From Schistosoma mansoni (lineage: Eukaryota > Platyhelminthes > Trematoda > Strigeidida > Schistosomatidae), in the NCBI RefSeq assembly GCF_000237925.1, contig NC_031502.1, forward strand, positions 50,073,283 through 50,137,282: a DNA stretch of 64,000 bases. Direction: 5' to 3'. The notes under the pieces are model-generated. The model was not told the origin of the DNA and ran no database searches. It was given only the letters and a program-made list of their open reading frames with translations. Below, one piece after another: positions 22,475-34,800 of this stretch (position 1 is the first letter of the stretch; each line of letters opens with the position of its first letter). The position numbers and the translations under genes were made by a program.

Positions 22475-22880
22475 TTGATCGACTCATGAATTCAACTGTG
22501 AAAAAACTACAATCTCCACAAATCCCCATACTTATGATAATCATCACGTGCTTGCTAGTGACTGGCTTCAGGATGGACTCCCTGGAGTTCCAGTGAGACG
22601 CTGTGACCAGTGGAGTCCAATCCGTGTCGGGTCGAGACAGCTATCTACCTCAGACAATGGATGAATGGTTGCGCAGCCATTCATGGATCGATGGGAGTTA
22701 TATAATGACAACGTTGAATGCTGAATCAGTGATCTAGAGGTCAGGCGTTCACGCGCGAATCCCGTGCGCAGAATCGTGGATGCGCACTGTTGAGGAGTGC
22801 CATACTGAGACGGGACGGCCGTTCAGTGCTCCCAGGTTTTCAATGGTGGTCTAGCTTACATCGACTCATGAATTCAACAA
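22475..22880 (+). mobile_element. SINE family A, tail plus leader plus full copy (tandem remnant)
   Basis: It starts with the tail of one unit (ctacaatctccacaaatcccc), continues through the leader (tagtgactggcttcagg...gaccagtggagtcc) into a second unit with tRNA-like head, hammerhead region and ggtggtctagcttac. The hammerhead core is changed (ttgagga, gggac), so it is probably dead. Confidence 0.75.
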
Positions 22881-23917
22881 TTAAAATTAATTACTTATCT
22901 ATTACTCCGTTTTATATCACCTATAACTTAGTTGAGCACAAATTACTTCTTATTTGTGGTATAATGAATAGAGAATAATAAGGTAATCTAGCAGGGAGTT
23001 TTGGTATTGTGATTGGTTACTAAGATAGAGTAATATGGGTGAACTGATAGAGTTTAAGATTTTGAAGTTGTGTTTTCAGTTTTTGTGGTCGTTAGTGGAC
23101 TCTAGAATTAAATGAACCAATTAAACGGAAGAGTACATGGAAGTTTTGAACTCATGTTACCATTAGCTTGTATGAAGTTAAGAATGCAAAGAAATAAAAT
23201 GAACACATTCAATTCCATTACTTTTGCTTTGTTGAAACCTACGAAGATAACTAATCATACACAAAACCAACAGGTATTTAACTCTTGTCTAATAACCCAG
23301 AAGTTTACTTCTATATGAATTGGGTCCTGATGTTGTCCAAAATGACAATAAAAACATAGAGAACCTAAAGCACCAAAAAAACATTCCTATGTATTCAATT
23401 CCAAAGTCTAATTTAGAAATTCAGAGTGAAATCAGATGTATTCGTATGGTTGAAGGTATCTTTACGTTAACCATATCATCAAAACCATAGTTTACACGTC
23501 AGATAATTACTTCAAATTGATAGAATTCTTAAAATTTTACCTTGTGACAGGATCCTGAAGAAAAAAAAGGAATTTTTGCACTTAATAGACAAGGTATAGA
23601 AGTAAATCTCTGTTATCATACGCACACATTATTTGCCTTAACCATTGGAGAGATAAATTATTCCAATCTTTTTACTTTTATTATAACCTACATGTTTGAC
23701 CTTTTCAACTTCTCACGTGTAACCTTGAGCATGTTATACACATGTGTGTATGATAGTATGTATGTGCTTGTGTGCATCTTTGACGTCTGTATGTGTTGAG
23801 TCACGTTTTAGTCAAATTGAGTAGACCGAGAAGCCTTTCTCCACATTGTACCTCTTACCGTTTCCGTGTTAATGAATATTTCAGTTCGTATTTGGCTTTC
23901 ATTAGCACTGGTAAGCA

Positions 23918-24107
23918 AAGATGGATAGTAGCTAGCAGTGGAATCCAGGACGCGCGTTTCGTCCTATTTGCGACTCGTCAGCTGGATGTACCTGCATCTC
24001 AGAGTTGATGTTCACTCTGGGACTCGAACCCAGTACCTTTCGCTTCAAACGCCATTGCGTTATCCACTCGGCCACTGAGTCCTGATAGTCACTTGCTTGT
24101 GCAATGG
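23918..24107 (-). mobile_element. SINE family B (Sm-alpha-like) with hammerhead
   Basis: On -: a tRNA-like head with box A tggccgagtggataacgc and box B gggttcgagtccc, then gtgaacatcaactctgagatg, a hammerhead (23934-23994) and a short end tagctactatccatctttg. Nearly identical to 46262-46450. This is the tRNA-derived SINE type for which schistosome hammerheads are known. Confidence 0.85.
23934..23994 (-). ncRNA. Hammerhead ribozyme, SINE B
   Basis: On -: outer stem gcag/ctgc, inner stem I atccag/ctggat, core ctgacga, stem II gtcg...ggac with one mismatch, gaaac, short stem III gcgcg, GUC cleavage triplet. The core is complete, and an internal loop in stem I (gtac) suits the loop contacts of natural hammerheads. 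Confidence 0.8.
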
Positions 24108-24819
24108 GGTGTAGTTTAAATTCATTTAGTATTGTTTGTTTGAATCTTCCCATTAGCACTGTTGTCCAAACAGGTTTAGCCTAAGTATAATACACAGAGT
24201 AAACAGGAAAATATATATTGTTTATGGTTTATTCATTATGAAGTCAGAACATAAGAAGTAAAATATGTAAACGGACGAATATTGTACGAAAGAAACTTAG
24301 ATATTCAAGTAGACTTTTCATTTCAATGGATCACTAGAAAGTTTGAATTATAATCATGGAATAAATTTAGGATATAGCTGGATATCTCTGGATAAATCAT
24401 TCAAATTACATATACACATGGTAGATCATTTATAAACCTATGAAATTCGCCCTTTTATTTATATACTAATACTAGAAAAAAACAAGGGTAAAAAAAGCAG
24501 CAATAAAAATAATTTTTTTGTTTTAAATGATACCATTGAAGAAAATAGAAACAAAGAAAAATAAAAAACAAAATATGAATGTAAAGTTAAATGAAAAAAA
24601 GTAACTTTTCACTAAAATGCATACATACATACATGTACAAGAAACGCACATATATTGACTATATTACCAAACAAACAATAATCTCTGTAGTGAAGTCATT
24701 GAAGTAAACAATTTAGTAGAATAAAGAAAGGTAAATAAAGATAATACGAAAAAGTAGTTACACTTACAAGTTATTGGAAGAAAATTGTTTCGATGATCAC
24801 AAACACAATCACAATCTGA

Positions 24820-24845
24820 ATGAGTATGTATGTATGTATGTATGG
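24820..24845. repeat. (TATG)n microsatellite
   Basis: About six units of tatg in the convergent intergenic region. Confidence 0.7.
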
Positions 24846-26171
24846 TATGCCTAACTGGTACTGGTTACTAAGAAAATATGAATTGTATGAATAATGCATG
24901 TTGGGTAGTATGAAAAAAAAGGGATTGAGATGTGTAATTACACAAGATTAACGATGATATTATTCTTAACTATTAAAAACTAATAATATGATATTAAATA
25001 CATTATTAAACAGTAATGAGTAATATAACCAACAAGCATTTAATACTAAACAGTTTTGTTAAAAGATATCAAAAAAGGAAATAAGGGTAGAAATAATAGT
25101 ACAGCAACATAACATTATTCTTAATTCCATTAGAAAAAAGAGCCAAGTGAAGTGAATTAACGTTGTATGTAATAAATTTCTCAAAAAATAATGCACAGAG
25201 GTGTTTTAAGAATCCGAACATTGATGAGAATTGATGATGATAATAATAATAGGGATAACGTTGTAGGTAAGATACTTGAGCATACAAAAAGTTAAAAGAA
25301 TTTGAAATAATGTGCATAGTTACAATTTGGATTACTTTGGTAGTTTCTTTCTCTATCTCTCTAGGAGTAAAGATTGTCTAAAAAAACAAAAACACAAAGA
25401 TCATGATAGATGAATGGTAATATTACCAATGGTATTTATTAATTAAAAGTACTATAATCTGAAGACTGCGAAAATTGTAAATTTATGTGTTTACACAAAT
25501 GGAAATCGAGCTTTACATATGATATAGATTCAAATCATCACACACTATGTAGATTTTGTTGAAGACATGTATTTAAACAATTCTGACCGAATCATAAATT
25601 TACCAAAAATCCCGTTTTATAAAGTTTTAAAGATTTGAATACCAACATATTAATGGTTTAGGTTTTGTGAACAGGGTTTGCTGTCGACTACCTTTCTAAC
25701 CAATTTATATCTTTATACAGGGGATGTGTTATCGAGCTGTTTAGAATAGTGGCCACAATGAAACCTGGTCTACAAAATTCGACCAGCACTTAAGGGACTA
25801 GATAAATATGACATTGGTCACTATTCAGTGATCAAAGAGTAAAAAAAATTTTAGTCCCATAGATCAGTTGTGGCCCAAATAGCTCAGTGGTAATGTCTCA
25901 AAATGTAAAGCCGGGTGATCTACTAGCTACAATTATAAAGCGATGTGTTTCGAATAAGGCAAGGGGAATTTCGACTAAAAATCGAACGGCTGGATGAAGT
26001 TTTGATACAAACAGTTGAAAAATATCAATTTTAGAGCAACTAATTTCTAGCGAGAACCAAGAAAGCTCTATTTGTACCAAAACAATAGGAATTCGACTAG
26101 TTTATTCGAATATTCTGTAAATCATAAATTCCATTAAAATAAAAGAACTTGAGATGAAAAGAAACTATATG

Positions 26172-26485
26172 AGAAGGGTTTGTGGAGACTATAGAATTAT
26201 CGTAGTTTTCATCACGAACTGATCGGCTTTAGTTAGACAAATATTGAAAACACAGATAACAGACGGTGGTTTGGTACTAATGTGGGAACTCTTCAGTAGT
26301 ATGCATCAACGACCCCATGACAGAGAATAGAACTCAGGACCTTTAGGTCTCGCAGAAGACATTTAATCTTTAGACTACTGAGTTGAAATCCAGTAGTTTA
26401 TAGTTCTAAATTCAGTCTATTGGCGATATTATGCAACCATATTCAAATGTCATTGGTGGGCAACTAATTACCTCACATCCAACAT
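26172..26485 (-). mobile_element. SINE family A, diverged near-complete copy
   Basis: Tail agggtttgtggagactatag, hammerhead remnant, box B-like gaatagaactcaggacc and leader attggtgggcaactaatta are in - strand order. It lies 3' of the Pellino stop, probably in its 3' untranslated region or beyond. Confidence 0.65.
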
Positions 26486-26770
26486 ATCTAAAATCAGTCT
26501 TTTTCAAACCAATTAATCATCTATTAATGAAGCAAGCAAATAATCAACAATATATGTAATTATGAATACAAATAACAATACAAAAAGAGAATGAGTAGCT
26601 GGCATTCGACAAAATCCACTACTTACTTTAGTTGTTAGCGATGGAAGTGCGGTACAGAGAAACACAAGCAAAACGAAAATCAATCTGATGAAATAGTTGT
26701 AGTTAAATTATAAACAAGATGTATAATTTGAATGTGGAACATTAACATTATCATGGCTGATTGAATGATT

Positions 26771-27326
26771 TTAATTTAATCGTAAAGAATTAGAATTTTC
26801 TTGTGATGCTACTACTACTGCTGCCGATCGACAAGGATTACTTGATGAGTGAATATTATTTAATAAATAAGAGGTAGTTGGTGATGATGATATAATTTGT
26901 GATGATGATGATGTAGAAGATAATAATACTTCATCAGATGATGAACATGATGAAGAATGAAGACGATCATCATGACTGTGGGAAGAAGATGTAGGATAAG
27001 GTTGAGAGCGAGGAGGGGAAGACGAAGACGAATGAACAGACTCTTGATTACTGTTATTATTAGAAGTGGAATGGGATTGTGATGAATTCATTTTTGATGA
27101 TCTATTATTTACTTTATGAACAGAACGTGATAATGTTTCATATTTTTCCATATTTAATGTACGCACGTATAATTGTTCTTTAATTAATTCCAAGAATTCT
27201 TCTTCTGATAAATCACTTTGAAATAATAATTTCACTGGTTTTGAATGTATTTGCGTCAAACAAAATGGGCATCTTGCGTGTAATTCAAAATTATATCGAT
27301 TTAATAATTGTAAATTACACCAGTAT
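26771..27326 (-). CDS. Pellino terminal exon (last zinc ligands and Ser-rich tail)
   Basis: The acceptor is ctacaccctag; the first base completes an Arg codon and the frame runs YWCNLQLL...HARCPFC...VKLLFQ to the TAA at 26771. CPFC and the K/R-L-L/I-F-Q motif match the very end of vertebrate Pellino, which stops four residues later. Here about 150 residues follow: a short acidic helix-like stretch ([15 protein letters not shown]), then a long Ser/Asn/His-rich low-complexity tail. I see no frameshift or splice signal that would shorten it. A possible polyadenylation signal (tttatt on +) lies at 26101-26106. Confidence 0.92.
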
Positions 27327-28844
27327 CTAGGGTGTAGATGAAAAAAAACAAAACAAAACAATGACATAAAAAAAGAAGTGAGATGTTAGAAAAGTGTAAT
27401 AATGCAATCCAGTAATTAGTTGGACACTGATATACAAATCACAGTAGTTTAATAAAATATGAAAATCGTACATTAAATACATTATTTGCACATCTTTGTA
27501 TTGTCGTTTATATATTTTATTATTCCTCTAATTCTGCTGTTATTTCGGTTGCTCTCCGATTCCTTCCCTGTTCTCCTCATTTCAATGTCCTGTTCCTAGG
27601 CATTCCACTTCTAATTGGTGCTATATAATACTTATATCTATCAACATACACCACAGTGTTACCTTTTCGATTGTAAACAATTGGGATATTTTCTCTAATA
27701 AGAAACTGGATCTACACAAGCTCGATAGACGAGATAAATTACATGCACATATACACAAAGTTCACCAACTATCCTCAACGCGATGAAATATAGAGAAGAC
27801 AGGTGTTGAGAAAAAGATTGTTATTCAAGAAGTCCAATTTGAAGTAAAACAACTCTTTGTAAATGACAACCGACAATGATTTTGAGACCTATAACAAAAC
27901 TAGTAAATTATAAGTGATAAAAGACAATCAGATAACAGCAAACGTCATCGGGGAAATATGAATTGGAACAATGTTACCGAGGTTATTCTTACACGTAAGA
28001 ACTATGACCTGTTTATTAACAAAAAAATCTAGAAAAATTGGTTTTTTTAGAAATCTGAATTTTAGACACAATTATGATGAAATAGAGTCAGTGGTATATC
28101 AATCACGTTCAAAAACCAAAGTAGTTACAGTGGGAGTCTAACTTATACTTCTTTAACTGAGAGTTGAGTGATTTCATTGATAACTTACAACTCCACAGAT
28201 ATTATTAAAATGCCTATTTTCTTAATTAGAAATGGATATTCTGAGATACTTAAAAAATATTTATTCAGTCACTAGATGGTAATTATGATGAGGAACAAAT
28301 AGCGTAGTTTACAAGTCAAGAGAGATTTCGATATAATTCACTGTAGTTCAACAGAATTACGGTACTTTCTAAATAATAGTGACTATACTGAGGTTTTTAG
28401 TTGAGCTAATTAGTAATTAATCTGAGTGGTTGACTCAATTCTACGATGGTTAGCAGTAGTTCGAATTTAGCATGTTGAGGGATTTTTAACAGTAACCGCA
28501 TATACATCCAGACATCCGAACCACAAGTTATATCTGTTATCTGAAAGTTGACAGTATTAGTAGTCTGTAAAAACTAAACCGAAAAGAATACAGTTGCAGT
28601 ACCTAATCGAATATCCAGAAGATATACGGAACACATTAGATTAGTGTATCTCAAGTCAAACGGCATGCGAAGGAAGTACAGTGAATCAAGTATGAGTGCA
28701 AAAATAAACCAAGGGCCAACATCCATATTGATATTACTAAGGTCATTAAACCATTTGAAAGTAAACACCAAGTTTTAATTACAGTTACTTACACTGATAA
28801 AGATTCCCATTCGGTTTATATTGTATCTAAGTAGACAGATCAAA

Positions 28845-28892
<48 letters not shown>

Positions 28893-31800
28893 TGGTAGAT
28901 TCATTCACAGAGCTCTAACAACTATATGTGTCAGGAGTTCACACATTACTTTCGTTAGTTCATTGAAAATATGAATGTTAAAACTTCACGTATCGTATAA
29001 GGTATACTAAAGTAAGTTATTATTACATAATAAAGTTATTTTCAGAGAAAAAAAACCCACAGGGATACTAGCACAAAAGATATTTTGGTTATGTACTTCA
29101 AATATACCTAATTACGAAATTGTTCTCTACAATACATTCTTTTTAATGTCTTGACTACAGTGAAAAGAGCAGCAGTAAACGTTACAACAATTCATACTTT
29201 TAGGATTGAACACAATTAAATTAAGCATAATATGTGATTTAATCTACATATCTTCATGGTATATATTGTAAGAATGTATAATAATAAAAGATATTACTTA
29301 TTATCATATGTAGTAGTTAATATTCGTTTAAACTTACCGTACAGTATTTTCTGAAGCAATATGTCCACAAGGATTAAAACAATGCGTAGCTAAACTACGA
29401 TCAACATAGAATGCTGATTCAATGCCCATACGTAATGGGATAAACAATGATGTCTGTAAACATAATGGACATGTTCGACGACTGTTTCTGAATAAATTAA
29501 GACAAAACTGATAGTTATTATTAATTTAAACAGAAAAGGGATAAAGATAAAAACACAAGGTATTTACAATCTGTTTTTCCTCCACTGTAATTATTTAAAA
29601 AATATAGGAACGAAAAATATAGTTTTAGGAAGAATGTAGGTTTAAATACTTTTTTTCCCGGGAAAAATTAAAAAAAATCTATAAGAATTAACAGTATTGG
29701 AATTCATGTTCTTTAATTTTTGTTACCAAGGGTTTGACACATGAAACATTTTTAAAAATTCTAGTTGCCGACAGTTTTCAAGCTACATAGATTATCAGTC
29801 GTCTAAAGTATTAGGCATCTTACCTAGATCACCGTTTATCCAGACATGCATTATTAACCTTAGTAAGATCAAGTTGAAGGTTACGGATGATCAAAATAAG
29901 ACATGGAATTAGTCAATGAAGTTACTGATCGTTAATTTGACTGGTACAGGAGGGAAGTGTAAGCCTACTAAATGAGGCTCTTGTTCCTGAGACAGGTATA
30001 TTAATGTGAATTTATGTACTACTTACCATCTGATTTTCGACCACTTGAATACTTGATATAAAGTTTCCTCTTTTTCGATTCATTTTAGACTTGTTTACTT
30101 TAACATTGACCAAGTTTTGCTGGTTGGATTTGAGTGTGTTGTTTTAAAATGGTGAAAATTTCAATATATATGCATATCTTCACTCTAATATACCTGTTTA
30201 TATTTTCTTAGGTAAACATATTTGAATAATTTTGACTATTATCAGAAGGGGGGTATTGTGGAGATTTTAGTAATTTAATAGGTGAATTCATGAGTCAATA
30301 AAAGCTAGACCACCATGGAAATCTGGAAGCACTTCCAGNNNNNNNNNNNNNNNNNNNNNNNNNNNNNNNNNNNNNNNNNNNNNNNNNNNNNNNNNNNNNN
30401 NNNNNNNNNNNNNNNNNNNNNNNNNNNNNNNNNNNNNNNNNNNNNNNNNNNNNNNNNNNNNNNNNNNNNNNNNNNNNNNNNNNNNNNNNNNNNNNNNNNN
30501 NNNNNNNNNNNNNNNNNNNNNNNNNNNNNNNNNNNNNNTATATATATATATATATATATATAGTTCTACTCTTTAGTGGATAGATTAATTTTAAATGAGA
30601 TGAAAAATATTCCCATAGTTCAAATAGATGGATTTTGGTATACTGGAATTTTGCCTCACTAATGTGAATAATTCAACACTACCAAGACCCAAATTAGGTT
30701 AATTACACTTCACAGTTACATTTGTTTTTATATTTGAATGAACATAAATTTTTGGGTTGTTGGACACCGACCTAGTAATTAGGCATTCGCTCATGAGATT
30801 TGAAGGTCCTGGATTCGAACGCTGGTCGGGACATGGGTGTACACTGCTGAGAAGTCCAAGCCTAGGACGAGACAACGGTCTAGTGGTTCCTAGTTTTCAA
30901 TGACACTTCATTTAAGATTACTTTGTGACAAATACAACCTATATATAATTGTAAGTGTTTTTTTAAACCGGAAAATAAACATTTCTGACCTATAACACTA
31001 GATGCAAATCACAGATTTCATAAGAACAGAATGCTTTATGAGTAAAAGTTTAGTGACTTTTCTTTACAAATCAAATCCTCTACTTGTGAATTCACAAAGT
31101 TAATTATATGTTAAATAAAAGTTGCCATATAGGATACTATTTCAACTGTTTAATTTTTTTAAGTAAATTAATCGATATCTGTTTCTTAACGTGAAACCTG
31201 TTCGATAAAAAAGTGCTCGACTGATTAATTTATAGACTTGGAAAACACCTTTATAAAATAAAATATGATTTGAGTACGTACATGGGTTATTTCATTTTAT
31301 TAACCATATCAACTGAAAATATACAAAATTACAATAATTCTACAAAATACTCCAGTAATAGTGTTAGTGTAGCTAAGAAACCCGATTTGGAATATTTCTG
31401 TAACATTGTATAAATATGTTCATTAGTTACTGACCAGTCTGTGCCAAAAATGATGGTTCTAGTGAAAAATAACATAAATAAAGTTCCGAACAATACATAC
31501 ATTTAGATCATAATGACATTTTATTAAATATATTGATACATGAGACTTACACATCACCAACTGCACGCCAATTATGCCAGCCGTGTACATGACCACAGCT
31601 TACATACACATAAGGCATTTGATCAGGACTAATTTGATCTGATTCTAGTTTAGATAGTGCACTGTCGTCATTCAGTATCCCATTGTTATTTTCTATATTA
31701 ACTATGTCAGAATGAGGTGAAAAATGTGTACTTTGAGGTAAAAGTGGAAGTTTCAGTGTACGATATAAGACAGGACATTGAATATGAGCTTGATTCAATC

Positions 31801-34800
31801 CATTGATCTACAGAGAGAGAACAAAAATCATGCAAACAACAAGTGTAAACAAAAAAAATAGATATTTACTCAGAGCAAACAATGAGGTAAGTATATATAG
31901 CTCAATTTATGTAGTGAGATTTTTAATTCGAGAGAAAAATTTTTTATACTTTGTATGCAGGAAACAATGTGGTACAAAGTATTCAGTCATATAAGATAAT
32001 TAGATTGTTTACTTTTGTGACATAGATAGAAAGTATACATTGGTTATTATTCTCTAGAAACTTGGACATACTTGAATTCTTGCTCATTTGCAAACTCCAG
32101 ATCTCACTATTGAAAACAGTATGAGTGTCACAGATAGGGGATATACAGTGATAACTCTAATGACAGCTGAGATACTATGCAGAACATCTACAGTCGTTTT
32201 TAGCTCCACCATGACTACTCAAAAAGATCAACATAATTAAGATTTACTGGACAAAACCGAGGACGAATAATTACATGTCCAAGCTAATTCAATTATAGAT
32301 CGATTCAGTCATTATTAATGACATAATTGCCACTGAATACGAAATCATGGTGAAATAAATGTCAGAAGGAAAATGAACTTAGAATCAACTAACTAAATAC
32401 AAATGAATTACACTGAAACTGAATGAATAGAATGGAGTTCATGAAAATGGAGTTGAAATTAACTGAGCGAAGATCACCTTAAATCGATATGCCGAATTAA
32501 GACTGATATTCTCTCTTGTACACTGTATTTAGGAGTATAGTGTCCCTAACAATAAGTAAGATAAGTGAAATGATAAATAATTCAATCATGAAGTAAGTTG
32601 TCAATGATCAACAATAATGTTATATTTGTGTTTTAATTTATAACCATGAACTTGACTTTGTGAGTAGTCGCACAGGATTGAAATCCGATCTTCCTTTTCA
32701 AGTAGAGAGAAATCTCTATACATTCGATTCGACTTATAAATCATGAGTCTTACACTGATTAATTCTTTTATTTTGTCCTTGAATTCTTATGCCATGTGGT
32801 CAAAGTGAACTGTCTCTTAGAATTACAGTTGGATTCCTACTTTTTTTTTCACATCGGATAATAATCAGTGTTTAAATAAAACAAGAAAAAAGATGTTATT
32901 TAGGAAAAATAATGGGGTATAAATATTAAACAAAACAATAACCTCGGTATAAATAGGTCAGAATATTTACAATATAACGAAAAAAAATAAGGAAAAAGTC
33001 TACGAATTCATTGTTTATAAAGTTAGTGGGAAAACATCTCCTATGAGAATAGTTAATGAATTTGAACTAAGTTAATTCAGCGATGCTATTATGAAGAAAA
33101 TCCATATTGTAACCACTTTCTGACTTCATTATTGTTAATGATGACGGTGATAAATGAAATATATAACTAATTTATACAACAAGAGTATTTAAAAATCGAA
33201 TTTGAAATATAGCTGGAAGATGCTATTTCACGAATTCATATAAGCAAACAAACTATGGTATTGAGGGTCAAACATACGTCAACTTGTTAAATAATTTCGT
33301 ATCATAGTTTATACAATTGTACATTTAGCGGCCTGCTCGAATATCTGGGCTATCTGTTCCTGCCATCTAGATATTTCAACAAGTTATCTGTTTTTGTTTA
33401 TCTTACCACATGATTATGTTTATTAATTGCACAGCCTATTCAGGCGCGTTTATGAAAAGTTTATGATCTTTTGCTGTACAAGTTCCAAAAAGTACAGAGA
33501 CAGCGTTGGTAACAGGTAATAGGCATTGAAAAGAATGAACATTATTCAGATATCGGTTTATGAACTGTTAACATTTGACAGGCGATCATCACTCAATATT
33601 TGTCGTCAAGGTCGACCAAGAAATAAGAGAAGGAAACTTATTGCAATACTTTGTGCTGAGAATTCTATATTGTACCAAAAATATAGTATTGAATAAAGCC
33701 ATTAATAATAAAAATAATAAATAGAAATGCAGATAAATGCAGGAACACATATATAGATTTACAAAAAGGTAGATTTTATATTCAAACGGAAGGTGAAGGA
33801 ATGGAAGAGGATGAAACGATGGCAAGTTTTGATGTATCTTTCTTATTTACTAATGTACCTATCAATACAGCATTAGATATTATTTATGATTGTTTAAAAT
33901 CTGACTCAGATTTGAATTTACGATGCCAATTAGGTCCATCCAAAGTTATTAAATGCTTGGAACTGTGTTTACGATCAACGTTATTGACATTTCGAGACCT
34001 TTACAGATAGAAAGGTGTAGCAATGGGTTCACCAGTTCCTCCGATTATAGCTGATTTATTCATGCATTCTCTAGAAACCAGTGAGATCACAAGATGTGTA
34101 TTTCCACCAAAAGTCTGGTTACGGTATGTAGATGACATTTTCATTATCATTAAACGGAATGGTTTAGAATTGTTCGGAAATGTAAACAGCACTTCGGAGA
34201 ATATCAAGCTAACAAAGAAAATAAAGTCTGGTGACCACAAACTGTAGCTTCTCGATTGCTTGGTTAATCGAAGATATAATAATAAGTTTGAAGTAAATGT
34301 ATTCAGGAAATCAACACATTCTGAGAGACACTTAGATTATGGTTCGGCTCATGCGTTTTGTACGAGTTACAGTTGTAAAAAATTTGATTAGCAGAAGTTT
34401 TAATCTCGTTACATATAATGAAGACTAACAGGCTGAATTGAATGGAGATTTGTCTGCGCTTAAGAACGACAATTACTCCAAAGAGTTTATAAAGATTATT
34501 AGGAAGTAAAGAAAAACTAAATTAGAATATATACCGAAATATTGGAAGTCCACCGTGGTCATACCATATCGTAGTGAAACTTGTATTTTTATTTTTCCTT
34601 CATATAAAAACCAATTAACACCGAATATCCACTATTAATAACTCAATCTTACACATACACACAGTTCATTCAGTCATTTATTTTCACATGATACGCATTT
34701 AACTGACTCATGTTATCTTATTTACTTAAGTCAACATCCAAATATGATTGGATTAGGTTTGACTGTTAAACGATATAAATTTCCTTGATGATTTTGATTA

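Larger units (their letters stand above)
18878..26770. other. Convergent intergenic region between the two host genes
   Basis: 3' flanks of the BCL11-like gene (left) and Pellino (right). Contains SINE A copies at 20690-22880 and 26172-26485 and SINE B at 23918-24107. 18878-20689, 22881-23917 and 24108-26171 show no gene; several AATAAA motifs occur but the true cleavage sites cannot be told. Confidence 0.6.
27327..29337 (-). other. Last Pellino intron
   Basis: GT/AG, 2.0 kb. Holds a partial 280-bp repeat (27535-27657) and (TA)n (28849-28891). The rest is unremarkable. Confidence 0.8.
29488..31550 (-). other. Pellino intron with assembly gap
   Basis: Holds a truncated SINE A, the 200-N gap, (TA)n and a second SINE A (30760-30945). 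Confidence 0.8.

Noticed and set aside
24002-24082. tRNA-like sequence with good A and B boxes
   Set aside because: It is the head of SINE B, duplicated at 46355-46430 with the hammerhead attached, and lacks a paired acceptor stem, so it is not a tRNA gene.
25868-25920. agctcagtggtaatgtctc resembling a tRNA D-arm
   Set aside because: No matching B box (ggttcgaat type) follows and no cloverleaf is apparent.
30315-30563. Open frame of 82 codons
   Set aside because: It runs through the N gap and a (TA)n tract.
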